Below are positions 9,156-22,242 of a stretch of DNA of 64,000 bases, piece after piece (positions within the stretch are counted from its first letter, which is position 1; each line of letters starts with the position of its first letter). The stretch is taken from NCBI RefSeq assembly GCF_900098745.1, contig NZ_FQTT01000010.1, forward strand, positions 1 to 64,000, written 5' to 3'. The translations under genes and the position numbers were made by a program. Under the pieces are notes generated by a model. It did not search any database. It was not told the origin of the DNA and worked only from the letters and a program-made list of their open reading frames with translations. The stretch is from Actinomyces glycerinitolerans (GTDB taxonomy: Bacteria > Actinomycetota > Actinomycetes > Actinomycetales > Actinomycetaceae).

Positions 9156-9240
9156 CCTCACTCATGTCACTGATGCCTTCACTCTATAGACTGAACCCTT
9201 CACTGTAGGAAGTGAGCGTCTCACTGTATGTAGTGAGAGG
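9156..9240. repeat. TCACT-rich intergenic repeat, copy 1
   Basis: Several TCACT motifs recur at short intervals. Two end in local palindromes: TTCACT-GTAGGA-AGTGAG and TCTCACT-GTATGT-AGTGAGA. The first 50 bases resemble 12968-13020 at roughly 70 percent identity by eye. Both copies lie just downstream of a rightward gene. Possible roles are 3' end formation or a short dispersed element. It is not a classical terminator, since no U-tract follows. Confidence 0.5.
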
Positions 9241-9647
9241 CTCGGCCGGAGTGCCTCATGTAAAGGTGTCCGCCTACTCGTCTACTTCTGATCGTCGAAG
9301 TCGATGTGCTGGGACAGGAACATCCGCTCCTGCTCCTTCGCCGGAGTGTCGAAGCTGCTGACGCCGACTCGGCTCGAACCACTACACCGACAAAGGCCAA
9401 GAGCCGGAAAAGTGTCCATCGGTCGCGGCTTTGAACATGTGGCGCGCGTTGGTTTGTCGTGCAAACACGCTCTGAGCTGGGCAAATAACCGTTTTCTATT
9501 TACGTTGTTGGCCTCCCAACTTGTCAAAGCCGCTACGGATGGACACTTTCACCGTCGCGTTCTCAGCAGGCCGGCGCGCAGTCGACGCCGGGCGCGCCGA
9601 CAACTTGTGGTTCCCGTAATCGCTGTGCGGCCTTTCCGCGGCGTCAC
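9241..9647. other. Intergenic stretch without a recognisable gene
   Basis: About 400 bases between the GH4 gene and the oppositely oriented aldo/keto reductase. Short open frames exist on both strands, but none has a ribosome site or a recognisable protein motif. Composition around 9430-9540 is more AT-rich than the flanks. This may be a decayed gene or mobile-element remnant, but nothing identifies it. Confidence 0.4.
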
Positions 9648-10676
9648 TCAGTAGTTCGAGAACCGCGCATCGCGCTCAAGCGCCGCCATCCGCGCCATCT
9701 CGGCCTCCGTCAGCTCGAAGTCCCACACGTCGTAGTCCTCGTTGATGTGCTGCTGGTTGGAGGAGCCGGGGATGCAGACATTGCCGACCTGCAGGTGCCA
9801 GCGGATGATGATCTGCGCGGCGGACTTGCCATGCGCCCGGGCGATGTCGCTGATCGTCTCGTCGTCGAAGAGCGTCTGGGTATTGCCGCGCCCACCCAGA
9901 GGGAACCAGCTTTCCAGCACCGTTCCGTACTGTGCGATGTGCTCCTTCATCTGTCCGCTCTGATGGTACGGGTGCGTCTCATTCTGTAGGAGTGCGGGGC
10001 GGATGCTGGTCGCCTCCACGAGCCGGTCGAAGTCCTCCGGCTCGTAATAGTTCGACAGGCCGATCGACCGCAGCCGACCGTCCCCCACCGCGCGTTCCAG
10101 CGCCTGGTAGGCGTCCACGTCGTTCGCCGGCTGACTGTGGTGCAGGATCATCAAATCGATGTAGTCGACGCCGAGCCGCTCCAGGGAGGTGTTGATCGCC
10201 GCGTCGGCGTCGTCGTAGTCGGTGGTCCATATTTTGGTCGTGATGAACACGTCCTCGCGGGCGACGACGCCCTCGTCGATGGCCCGCTGCAGGCCTCTGC
10301 CGACGCCGGTCTCGTTGCCGTAGATCCGCGCGGTGTCGATCAGCCGGAAACCCGCCTTGAGGGCCCAATAGGTCGAGTCCGCCGCCTCCTCGTCCGACAG
10401 GGAGAAGGTGCCCAGGCCCAGGATCGGCATCTCGTAGCCGCTGTTCAGGGTGACGGTCCGGGCGTCGAAGTCGAAGGCGGGGTAGCCGGACACGGCCGGG
10501 CCCTGCGGGGAGGCGCCAACACCGGGGCCTGCGTCACCGCTTTCGGTCTCGGCCCCGCTTCCGCCTCCGCCTGTGGCGGTGCATCCGGTGAGCGCCAGGC
10601 ACAGCAGCAGGAGGATCGCGGCCAGGCCTCCCGGCCGCGCGGCAAATGGACTCAGTTCGCGTTGACGGCGATCCAT
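9648..10676 (-). CDS. Aldo/keto reductase with lipoprotein signal peptide
   Basis: A 342-residue protein with an exported N-terminus: charged start, hydrophobic run LAAILLLLCLALTG and a lipidated Cys at residue 32, then a Gly/Ser linker. From about residue 75 it is a standard aldo/keto reductase barrel. All tetrad residues are visible: D114 and Y119 in DTARIYGNE, K148 in TTKIW, and His in LMILHHS near 179. The C-terminal cofactor stretch is IPGSSNQQHINED. Such enzymes need NADPH and are normally cytosolic, so a membrane-anchored extracytoplasmic form is unusual. It overlaps the NTF2-like gene upstream by 25 bases, in a three-gene operon opposite a TetR gene. Confidence 0.88.
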   Translation of the reverse strand: MDRRQRELSPFAARPGGLAAILLLLCLALTGCTATGGGGSGAETESGDAGPGVGASPQGPAVSGYPAFDFDARTVTLNSGYEMPILGLGTFSLSDEEAADSTYWALKAGFRLIDTARIYGNETGVGRGLQRAIDEGVVAREDVFITTKIWTTDYDDADAAINTSLERLGVDYIDLMILHHSQPANDVDAYQALERAVGDGRLRSIGLSNYYEPEDFDRLVEATSIRPALLQNETHPYHQSGQMKEHIAQYGTVLESWFPLGGRGNTQTLFDDETISDIARAHGKSAAQIIIRWHLQVGNVCIPGSSNQQHINEDYDVWDFELTEAEMARMAALERDARFSNY

Positions 10677-11071
10677 GCGTCACCCCTCCTGCGGTAGTGG
10701 TGTGAGCCGGCCATGCGGAAGGTCCCCCTGGCGCCGTAGGCGTTCGCGTTCAGGACAGACGTGAAGGTGATCGTTGCGGTGTCGCCCGCCACTCGGACCC
10801 GCGGGTCCTCGATGCCGATGGTGAAGTAGTTCAGGCGGCCGTCGGCGACGTCGGCGAAGTACTCCTCACGGCTTTGCCGCCTGCCGCTCATATGGGTGAA
10901 GGTCATGTCCGCGGACACGATCTCCCGCATGGTGTCGATATCGGCCTCAGTCATGGCCTGGCAGTACTGGGCCTGCCGGTGGAGCACGGACAGCTCCTCC
11001 GCGCTCATGGCATTCAGGTCCGCCCCGGTGATGGTCACGTTGCCGAACACCGAGAAGTCGTATTCGGTCAT
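10652..11071 (-). CDS. NTF2-like (SnoaL/DUF4440-type) protein
   Basis: A 139-residue protein with the alpha+beta cone pattern of NTF2-like folds: helical LHRQAQYCQAMTEADIDTMR, then DMTFTHMSG, EEYFADVADGRLNYF and a beta-rich end. Members include small enzymes and ligand-binding proteins, and no catalytic set can be assigned. It sits between two aldo/keto reductase genes, 54 bases after one and overlapping the other. The gene at 55437 encodes a paralogous protein sharing THM(S/T)G and the following DGxLxY motif. Confidence 0.75.
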   Translation of the reverse strand: MTEYDFSVFGNVTITGADLNAMSAEELSVLHRQAQYCQAMTEADIDTMREIVSADMTFTHMSGRRQSREEYFADVADGRLNYFTIGIEDPRVRVAGDTATITFTSVLNANAYGARGTFRMAGSHHYRRRGDAWIAVNAN

Positions 11072-11125
11072 TACCTGTCCTCCTTACCCTGTCCTCCGTT
11101 TGCCTCCCGGCCCGTTGCCGCCGGT

Positions 11126-12082
11126 TCATCGTCTGAAGCCGCGGTGTCCGTGCACCCGCAGCGTGCCGAGTTCGGCATCGAGGGCCCGGAACTCCGCGTC
11201 GGTCAGCTCCACCCGGCTCGCGCCCAGGTTCTCGATGATGCGTTCCTTGTTCTTCGAGCCGGGGATGGGCACCGTGCAGGACCACTTGTGCAGCATCCAC
11301 GCCAGGCTGATCTGCGCCGGGGTGGCGTCCTTCGCCCGGGCGTAGCGGCTCACCAGCTCCACGATGGGTCGATTGCCGCGGAGGTTGCGCCGGGACAGCT
11401 GCGGCACCCAGGTGCGCACGTCGTCGAAGGATTCGAACTCGGTGCTCTCGGTGACCTTGCCGGACAGGAGCCCGCTCGCCACGGGGCTGAACGCCACCAG
11501 GCCGATGCCGTGCTCCTCGCAGTAGGGCAGCACCTCCGCCTCCACGTCGCGCTCCACCATCGAGTAGATGTTCTGCACGGCCGTGAGCGGATACGCCCCG
11601 TGGGCGCGGCGGATCACGTCGACGTCGACCTGCGACAGCCCCCAGCCCCGGATCAGGCCCTCCCGGGCAAGCCGACCCATGGCCTCGGCGACCTGTTCCA
11701 CCGGCGTGGAGCCCAGGCGATGCAGGTAGTACAGGTCCACATAGTCGGTGCGCAAGCGCTCCAGCGAGGCCTCCAGGTGGGAGCGGATCTCCCCGTAGAC
11801 GGAGCCCCGCCCGCCCGAGGCGAACAGCTTGGTGGCCAGCACGACGTCGTCGCGCACCTCTTCCAGCGCACGCCCCACGATGCGCTCGTTGTGCCCGACG
11901 CCGGACAGCCCCGGGCTGTAGATCTCGGCGGTGTCGAAGAAGGTGCAGCCGTGCTCGTAGGCGCCGCGGATGGCCTCGAGGCTGTACTGCTCGGGCGGGA
12001 TGCGGCCGTATCCGTGGCTGAAGGCCATGCAGCCCATGCCCACCTCGGAGACGGTCAGCTCACCGATCCGGCGCGTGTTCAT
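11126..12082 (-). CDS. Aldo/keto reductase (cytosolic)
   Basis: A 318-residue NADPH-dependent oxidoreductase. Catalytic residues are D50 and Y55 in FFDTAEIYSP, K85 in ATKL and H121 in YYLHR. IPGSKNKERIIENLG forms the C-terminal cofactor loop. The family reduces aldehydes, ketones or sugar carbonyls; substrate is unknown. The ATG at 12080-12082 has AGGAG at ideal spacing; a longer open frame upstream is Arg/Pro-rich and not credible. It is the first gene of a leftward operon with the NTF2-like and lipoprotein reductase genes, divergent from the TetR gene, which probably controls it. Confidence 0.93.
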   Translation of the reverse strand: MNTRRIGELTVSEVGMGCMAFSHGYGRIPPEQYSLEAIRGAYEHGCTFFDTAEIYSPGLSGVGHNERIVGRALEEVRDDVVLATKLFASGGRGSVYGEIRSHLEASLERLRTDYVDLYYLHRLGSTPVEQVAEAMGRLAREGLIRGWGLSQVDVDVIRRAHGAYPLTAVQNIYSMVERDVEAEVLPYCEEHGIGLVAFSPVASGLLSGKVTESTEFESFDDVRTWVPQLSRRNLRGNRPIVELVSRYARAKDATPAQISLAWMLHKWSCTVPIPGSKNKERIIENLGASRVELTDAEFRALDAELGTLRVHGHRGFRR

Positions 12083-12223
12083 GCCATGTCTCCTCTTGCC
12101 TTTGAGCGGTATTCCGCGAGTACGACGACGCCGTGGGCTGCGACGAGGCGGCTTGCCACGCCGCGGGGCCGGCATCTCCGGTGCGGCGTGATTGGTGCGG
12201 ACGACCACGCCGTACACTGTGTT

Positions 12224-12325
12224 TTGCAACTCGCGTTACTTATCCTACGAAGGGCGCGTGCCGGCAACAATGGACGACTCCGCCGAGAAGGTGGCTTAAG
12301 CAACCCCGATGCGGCCCGAGTTGCA
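12224..12325. promoter_or_regulatory. Possible TetR-type operator half sites between the reductase and TetR genes
   Basis: In the 263-base divergent region, TTGCAACTCG (12224-12233) and CGAGTTGCA (12317-12325) are inverted copies about 90 bases apart, flanking the likely promoters. Their symmetry and position make them candidate sites for the adjacent TetR-family regulator, but the spacing is too long for one dimer site. Low confidence. Confidence 0.35.
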
Positions 12326-12345
12326 TATCTCGTGAAAGGAAGACC

Positions 12346-12933
12346 GTGCGCACCACCCCCGCCAAGGACCTGCGCGTCACCAAGACACTCGAGGCCATCG
12401 ACCGCACATTCCGCGCCATGATGCTTCAGGGCGGCTACGGGTCCATCACCGTCAAGGCCCTGTGCGAGCGGGCACGCATCAACAAGAAGACCTTCTACCG
12501 CTACTACGAGACGCTCGACGACCTGCTGGCCGAGGTCATGTCCGCCTACGCCTCGGCCTGGCGCGAGCGCACGGCACACCTGGGGGCCTCCGACTTCGCC
12601 CAGATAACTCGCGAGCTCTTCTACTTCGGGGCCGAGCAGGACGAGCTCTACGACGTCATCACCTGCGACCCGGCCTGGGACGGGATACGGCGGCAGCTGC
12701 AGGACGACGCCAGCGGCGAGCATGCGGAGAACGTGCCCGCGGGCTTCACCCCGGAGCTCTGGCACCTGCTCTACGCCTACGTATCGCAGGCCGGGCTGGC
12801 GATGTACCGCGCCTGGGTGGCCGACGGCAAGGCCATTCCTCTGCCGCGGGCGGCCGAGACGGCGGCCAGGCTGGTGTGCCAGGGGACCGATGCGCTCACC
12901 TCGGAGTGGTCGGGGGCGTCCGGCCGCAAGTGA
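12346..12933 (+). CDS. TetR family transcriptional regulator
   Basis: A 195-residue regulator. The N-terminal HTH at about residues 34-55 reads ITVKALCERARINKKTFYRY, the canonical TetR recognition region; the rest is a helical ligand-binding domain. The GTG at 12346 follows AAAGGAAG. The longer upstream open frame lacks a ribosome site. It is divergent from the aldo/keto reductase operon, the usual layout for a repressor controlling its neighbour. The inducer is unknown, and a toxic carbonyl or small hydrophobic compound is only a guess. Confidence 0.9.
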   Translation: MRTTPAKDLRVTKTLEAIDRTFRAMMLQGGYGSITVKALCERARINKKTFYRYYETLDDLLAEVMSAYASAWRERTAHLGASDFAQITRELFYFGAEQDELYDVITCDPAWDGIRRQLQDDASGEHAENVPAGFTPELWHLLYAYVSQAGLAMYRAWVADGKAIPLPRAAETAARLVCQGTDALTSEWSGASGRK

Positions 12934-12967
12934 CCGGTGCTGGTGCCGCGACGACGCCGTGGCCTCG

Positions 12968-13020
12968 CCGTCACTCACGTCACAGACGTCCTCACTTTAT
13001 ACAGCTACACCCTCACTTCA
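12968..13020. repeat. TCACT-rich intergenic repeat, copy 2
   Basis: Begins 35 bases after the TetR stop. It carries GTCACTCACGTCAC and two further CTCACTT motifs in the same order and spacing as the element at 9156-9240. It lacks the terminal palindromes seen there. Confidence 0.45.
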
Positions 13021-13136
13021 AGCGCTGATGCGGTCGCCTTTGCGACCGCGAGCGCGGGGCCTGCGCAGCGCCCCCGCGTGGTTCGACCGGTGGGGGTGAG
13101 GGCGTAGCTGACGTGCTGGGTGTGTGCGGGCATGGT

Positions 13137-13571
13137 CTGGCCGGTGGGGCCGGGTTGTCTCTCCCGGCCCCACCGGCCTTGGCGGTGAGGTGGCCGCGTC
13201 CGGGGGTTCCCACATCCCCGGGGGCTCTGCCTCCTGCGCCGGAGCGTACCGGGGCGGGCTCCCATGTACCCGGCCTGGTTCTCGGTGGCGGTTCGGTCTT
13301 CGGGGTCCCCAACCCTCGCGACCCGCACCGTCCGGCGGCAGGAACCATGTAACTCGTCCCGCCTGGACGATCACCCCCAACCCCCCTGAGAAAGTCCGGG
13401 GAAGCTCGGCCGTCCGGGGTCGGTCCTGGTGTACCGGTCCCGTGGGCCGCCCCGTGGTGCTGGGTGGGCGTGCTTGGGCGGGTGTACTGCGAGCCTTTGC
13501 CCTCTGCTGCGATGTTTTGCACCCTGGTGCACGGCAATTCGCCGTGCACCAGGGTGCAAAAGCTCGTGGTA
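13137..13571. repeat. Hairpin-capped ~430-base non-coding repeat, copy A
   Basis: Fills most of the gap between the convergent TetR and APC-permease genes. It opens with a perfect 16-base inverted repeat (13139-13154 / 13163-13178, loop TTGTCTCT) and closes with a perfect 21-base stem (13515-13535 / 13541-13561, loop AATTC). Nearly the whole length aligns with 20059-20474. Conserved blocks include GGGCTCCCATGTACCCGGCC, CCAACCCTCGCGACCCGCAC and CCGCCTGGACGATCACCCCC. Open frames across it are present on both strands but differ between copies, so it does not look like a protein gene. Confidence 0.85.
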
Positions 13572-13626
13572 GAGCCATGAGACCGCGTCATAGGTCGGCG
13601 GCGGCAGTGTTCCCGCCGTCGTCCAC

Positions 13627-15132
<1,506 letters not shown>

Positions 15133-15334
15133 TCATGTGGATAAGTGCGGCCCCACGGCGTTACTCGCGTCTCAGGCGGGTCCACTGGCGACGACGAGGA
15201 GGTGTCCCCTCGCCGCGGCGTCCGGGCCGTCGGCGTGACCAGGAGGTCGCGGCCGGAGCCGCGCCGCAGGAAAAGCGTGGGGTTTGCGGTTGATAGGACG
15301 GTGGATGCACGGCGCCGACGGCGCCTCGGTTCGG

Positions 15335-15805
15335 TTACTTGTTGGGGAAGGAGGCCTCCTCGACGGTGACGCGGATGATGGCGGCCTCGCCGCTGCCGGG
15401 AAGCAGCCGGAACACCTCGGAGACGTCGACCACGCCGATCCCCCCGGCGGGCACGGTCACCGTGCGCAGCGTCTCGGCGGCCTCGTGCACCTCCCGGTCG
15501 GTGAGGTCGTCATAGGGGGTGCGCACGGGGGCGACGGCGACCGGCGCCACCTGCACGGTCAGATCGGCGTCGACGGCGTGCAGCACGTTCAGGTAGCGGC
15601 GCGAGGTGACCAGGCCGTCACCGGCGTCCCAGGCGGCCAGCAGGTGGGCGGCCGAGTCCCTCCAGTAGGTCAGGGAGTCGCCCACCGAGTACGCCACTGC
15701 GGGCCGGATTGCCGGTAGGTGGTCGATCGCCTGGCAGACCCGCCGCCACTTCTTGACGGCGCCGCGCTCGCGGGCGAGTGAGTCGAGATCGGGGAAGAGC
15801 CGCAT
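15335..15805 (-). CDS. ebgC: Beta-galactosidase small subunit EbgC (YhcH/YjgK/YiaL family)
   Basis: A 156-residue beta-sandwich protein matching the small subunit of evolved beta-galactosidase. Visible family features are TPYDDLTDREVHEAAET and a C-terminal PGSGEAAIIRVTVEEASF. In E. coli EbgC binds EbgA and is needed for full activity. Here it starts at 15805, four bases after the ebgA stop, with CAGGAG as ribosome site inside the end of ebgA, so the two are coupled and probably made in equal amounts. Confidence 0.88.
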   Translation of the reverse strand: MRLFPDLDSLARERGAVKKWRRVCQAIDHLPAIRPAVAYSVGDSLTYWRDSAAHLLAAWDAGDGLVTSRRYLNVLHAVDADLTVQVAPVAVAPVRTPYDDLTDREVHEAAETLRTVTVPAGGIGVVDVSEVFRLLPGSGEAAIIRVTVEEASFPNK

Positions 15806-15809
15806 CGGT

Positions 15810-20056
<4,247 letters not shown>

Positions 20057-20058
20057 TT

Positions 20059-20474
20059 GCCGGCCAGGTGGGGCCGGATTGTCTCTCCCGGCCCCACCGG
20101 CCCGTGGCGTCGAGGGGAGCCTCCCCGGGGTTCCCACATCCCGGTGGCTCACGCCTCCTTCGCCGGAGCGGAACGGCGCGGGCTCCCATGTACCCGGCCT
20201 GTCCTCGGTGGTGGGTCGGTCAGCGGGCTCCCCAACCCTCGCGACCCGCACCGTCCGGCGGCAGGACTCATATAACCCGCCCCGCCTGGACGATCACCCC
20301 CGACAGACCTTGGAAAACACGGGGAAGTTCGGCCGTCCGGCGCCGACGCCGGTGCACGGCCCGTGGGTATCCCCGGTGCTGGGCGGGTGTGCTGCGAACC
20401 TTTGCCCTCTGCTGCGACGTTTTGCACCCTGGTGTATGGCAAATACCCGCACACCAGGGTGCAAAAGCTCGTAG
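20059..20474. repeat. Hairpin-capped ~430-base non-coding repeat, copy B
   Basis: Starts right after the LacI stop and ends about 100 bases before the DUF5129-like start. The left hairpin (20062-20077 / 20087-20102) and right hairpin (stem 20420-20435 / 20451-20466) match those of copy A. The right stem keeps its outer 16 pairs while the inner bases differ (GTATGGC against GCACGGC in copy A). Unlike copy A it lies between two genes in the same direction, so it is not simply a convergent terminator. Confidence 0.85.
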
Positions 20475-20572
20475 CAGGCGCGAGCCTCCCTGCCGCGGCG
20501 CGGGCAGCGCTCCCCATGGCCCCGGCCGCGCCCGAGCCGTTACTGTTCTGCAAGAATGCTCCGGAGGTGCCC

Positions 20573-22201
20573 GTGTCCGACCTGATCGTCCGCTGGGGCG
20601 GCCTGCGCGCCGTCGCCGCCTTTACCATCAAGTCTCTGCTCATCATCGTGCTCGGTGTGATCGTGCCGCTGTACGCACTGGACCCCTTCGGTGCCACGCA
20701 CACACCGGCGGTAGAGATCCATGACGAGGCCGAGGTGCTCGACGACGTCGCCCTCCAGACCACCCTGGAGGACATCGGCTTCCGCCGCGACATCCGCCTG
20801 GCCGTGTTCACGACGGACGACGTCGACCCCTACGCCAGCTCCGACACCGTCTTCAACGACGCCGTCCTCGACTATGCCCTGAAAGAGCAGCCGTCGTGGA
20901 TCTCCACCGCGGACCCCGACGTCTGGGCCGACGGCCTGGTGATCCTCGCCGTGTCCCCGCAGGGGCGGTGGGTCGGCTGCTACTTCGGCGAGGACGTCAA
21001 GGTCGACCTGCGCACTCAGCAGAAGATCCAGGACGCCGCGAAGAGCTCCTTCCGCCTGGCGCGCTGGGACGTCGGCCTGGAGACCATGGCGCAGCGCACC
21101 GCCGACTTTGTCGGCAGGCCGATCCCTTCCACGGAGGTGGCGCTGCTCGTGGCGTTTGTGAGCTTGGCCGCCGCCCTTGCGCTGCTGGCGTGGATGTTCT
21201 GGTCCCGCCGCGAGGCGCGCGACGCCTACAAGCAGGCCCGCCGTCACTTCACGCAGATCACCACCGACTACGACGCCACCCAGATCCGTGCCGGCACCAT
21301 CCCCGCCGACGACGCCCACGGCGCCCAGGTGCTGGCCCGCTTCGCCTGGTTCGAGGAGCGCTACGCGGGACTGGTGCGTCTATTCAGCGACTTCGGCTCC
21401 CCGCGCGGCGCCCAGTGGTTCATGAGCAGCCGTCGACGGCGTGCCCAGAAGCTGGCTGCCAGCGCCAAGGAACTCGACAGGGTCGACGACGTCATCGCCG
21501 CCGCCTCCACCTTCCTCACCCTCGGCCTGGGTTGGGAGAAGGTGTGGGAGAACGAGCAGGGGCCGGTGCACGAGGATCTCGCCTCCTACGCGGCCCTGTG
21601 CACCGCCGTTGTCAACAGGACCCGGCTCGCCCACGTGAGCTTCGACGTCGAAACCGACCGCGCCTGGATACAGAAGCGACGCGACCGCCTGGCGGCTATG
21701 ACGGTTGAGTTGGCACAACGAACGCTGACGCCCTCGGCGGCACTGAACGAACTGGACACGATTGCCGCGGGCGTGCACAGCCGCTGCGACATCCTGGCCC
21801 GGCGTGCCCTGGCAGCGGATACCTCCCGTCTGGGCCGGGAACGGCTAGGCCGTTACGAGTACAGTCGGCGGTCGAGCGCCTACCGCAACAGCGGCCCCGA
21901 CTACCTGGGCTGGTGGAGCGCCCGCAGTGGTCGCATGCACTACAACCCCGCCACCACCATCCGCATCAACTCCAAGTCTCCGGGCCTGCGTGCCCCGGGC
22001 CTGTCCTCCTCCGGCACCGGCCCGGTGCCGCAGTTCTCCCGTCCGGTCGCCAACCTGGTCACCGGTTACAGCAGGGCGTCCACCTACACTCCCGCCTCCA
22101 GCAGTAGCGGTTACCACGGCTCCGGCTCCTCCAGCCACTTCAGCGGCGGTCACAGCAGTCACAGCAGCTTCCACGGCTCCGGCTCCTCCTCCCGCTTCTG
22201 A
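20573..22201 (+). CDS. DUF5129-like membrane protein, tandem copy 1
   Basis: A 542-residue protein of unknown function, recalling the DUF5129 family of Actinomyces. A hydrophobic N-terminal segment (about 15-36) and a second membrane helix (about 187-209) bracket a roughly 150-residue region with HDEAEVLDDVALQTTLEDIG and VILAVSPQGRWVGCYFGEDV, whose pattern resembles the extracytoplasmic TPM fold. The rest is largely helical and ends in a Ser/Gly-rich tail finishing SGSSSRF. The GTG at 20573 with CGGAGG upstream matches the homologous start of the second copy; an ATG farther upstream lies in the repeat and is rejected. Confidence 0.82.
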   Translation: MSDLIVRWGGLRAVAAFTIKSLLIIVLGVIVPLYALDPFGATHTPAVEIHDEAEVLDDVALQTTLEDIGFRRDIRLAVFTTDDVDPYASSDTVFNDAVLDYALKEQPSWISTADPDVWADGLVILAVSPQGRWVGCYFGEDVKVDLRTQQKIQDAAKSSFRLARWDVGLETMAQRTADFVGRPIPSTEVALLVAFVSLAAALALLAWMFWSRREARDAYKQARRHFTQITTDYDATQIRAGTIPADDAHGAQVLARFAWFEERYAGLVRLFSDFGSPRGAQWFMSSRRRRAQKLAASAKELDRVDDVIAAASTFLTLGLGWEKVWENEQGPVHEDLASYAALCTAVVNRTRLAHVSFDVETDRAWIQKRRDRLAAMTVELAQRTLTPSAALNELDTIAAGVHSRCDILARRALAADTSRLGRERLGRYEYSRRSSAYRNSGPDYLGWWSARSGRMHYNPATTIRINSKSPGLRAPGLSSSGTGPVPQFSRPVANLVTGYSRASTYTPASSSSGYHGSGSSSHFSGGHSSHSSFHGSGSSSRF

Positions 22202-22242
22202 GCGAGACCAGCAGTGCGCGGTCAACAATCCCGGGGGTGCCC

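Noticed and set aside
20363..20572. N-terminal extension of the first DUF5129-like protein
   Set aside because: The extra 70 codons run through the repeat hairpin; the second copy begins at the homologous GTG, and CGGAGG lies just before 20573.
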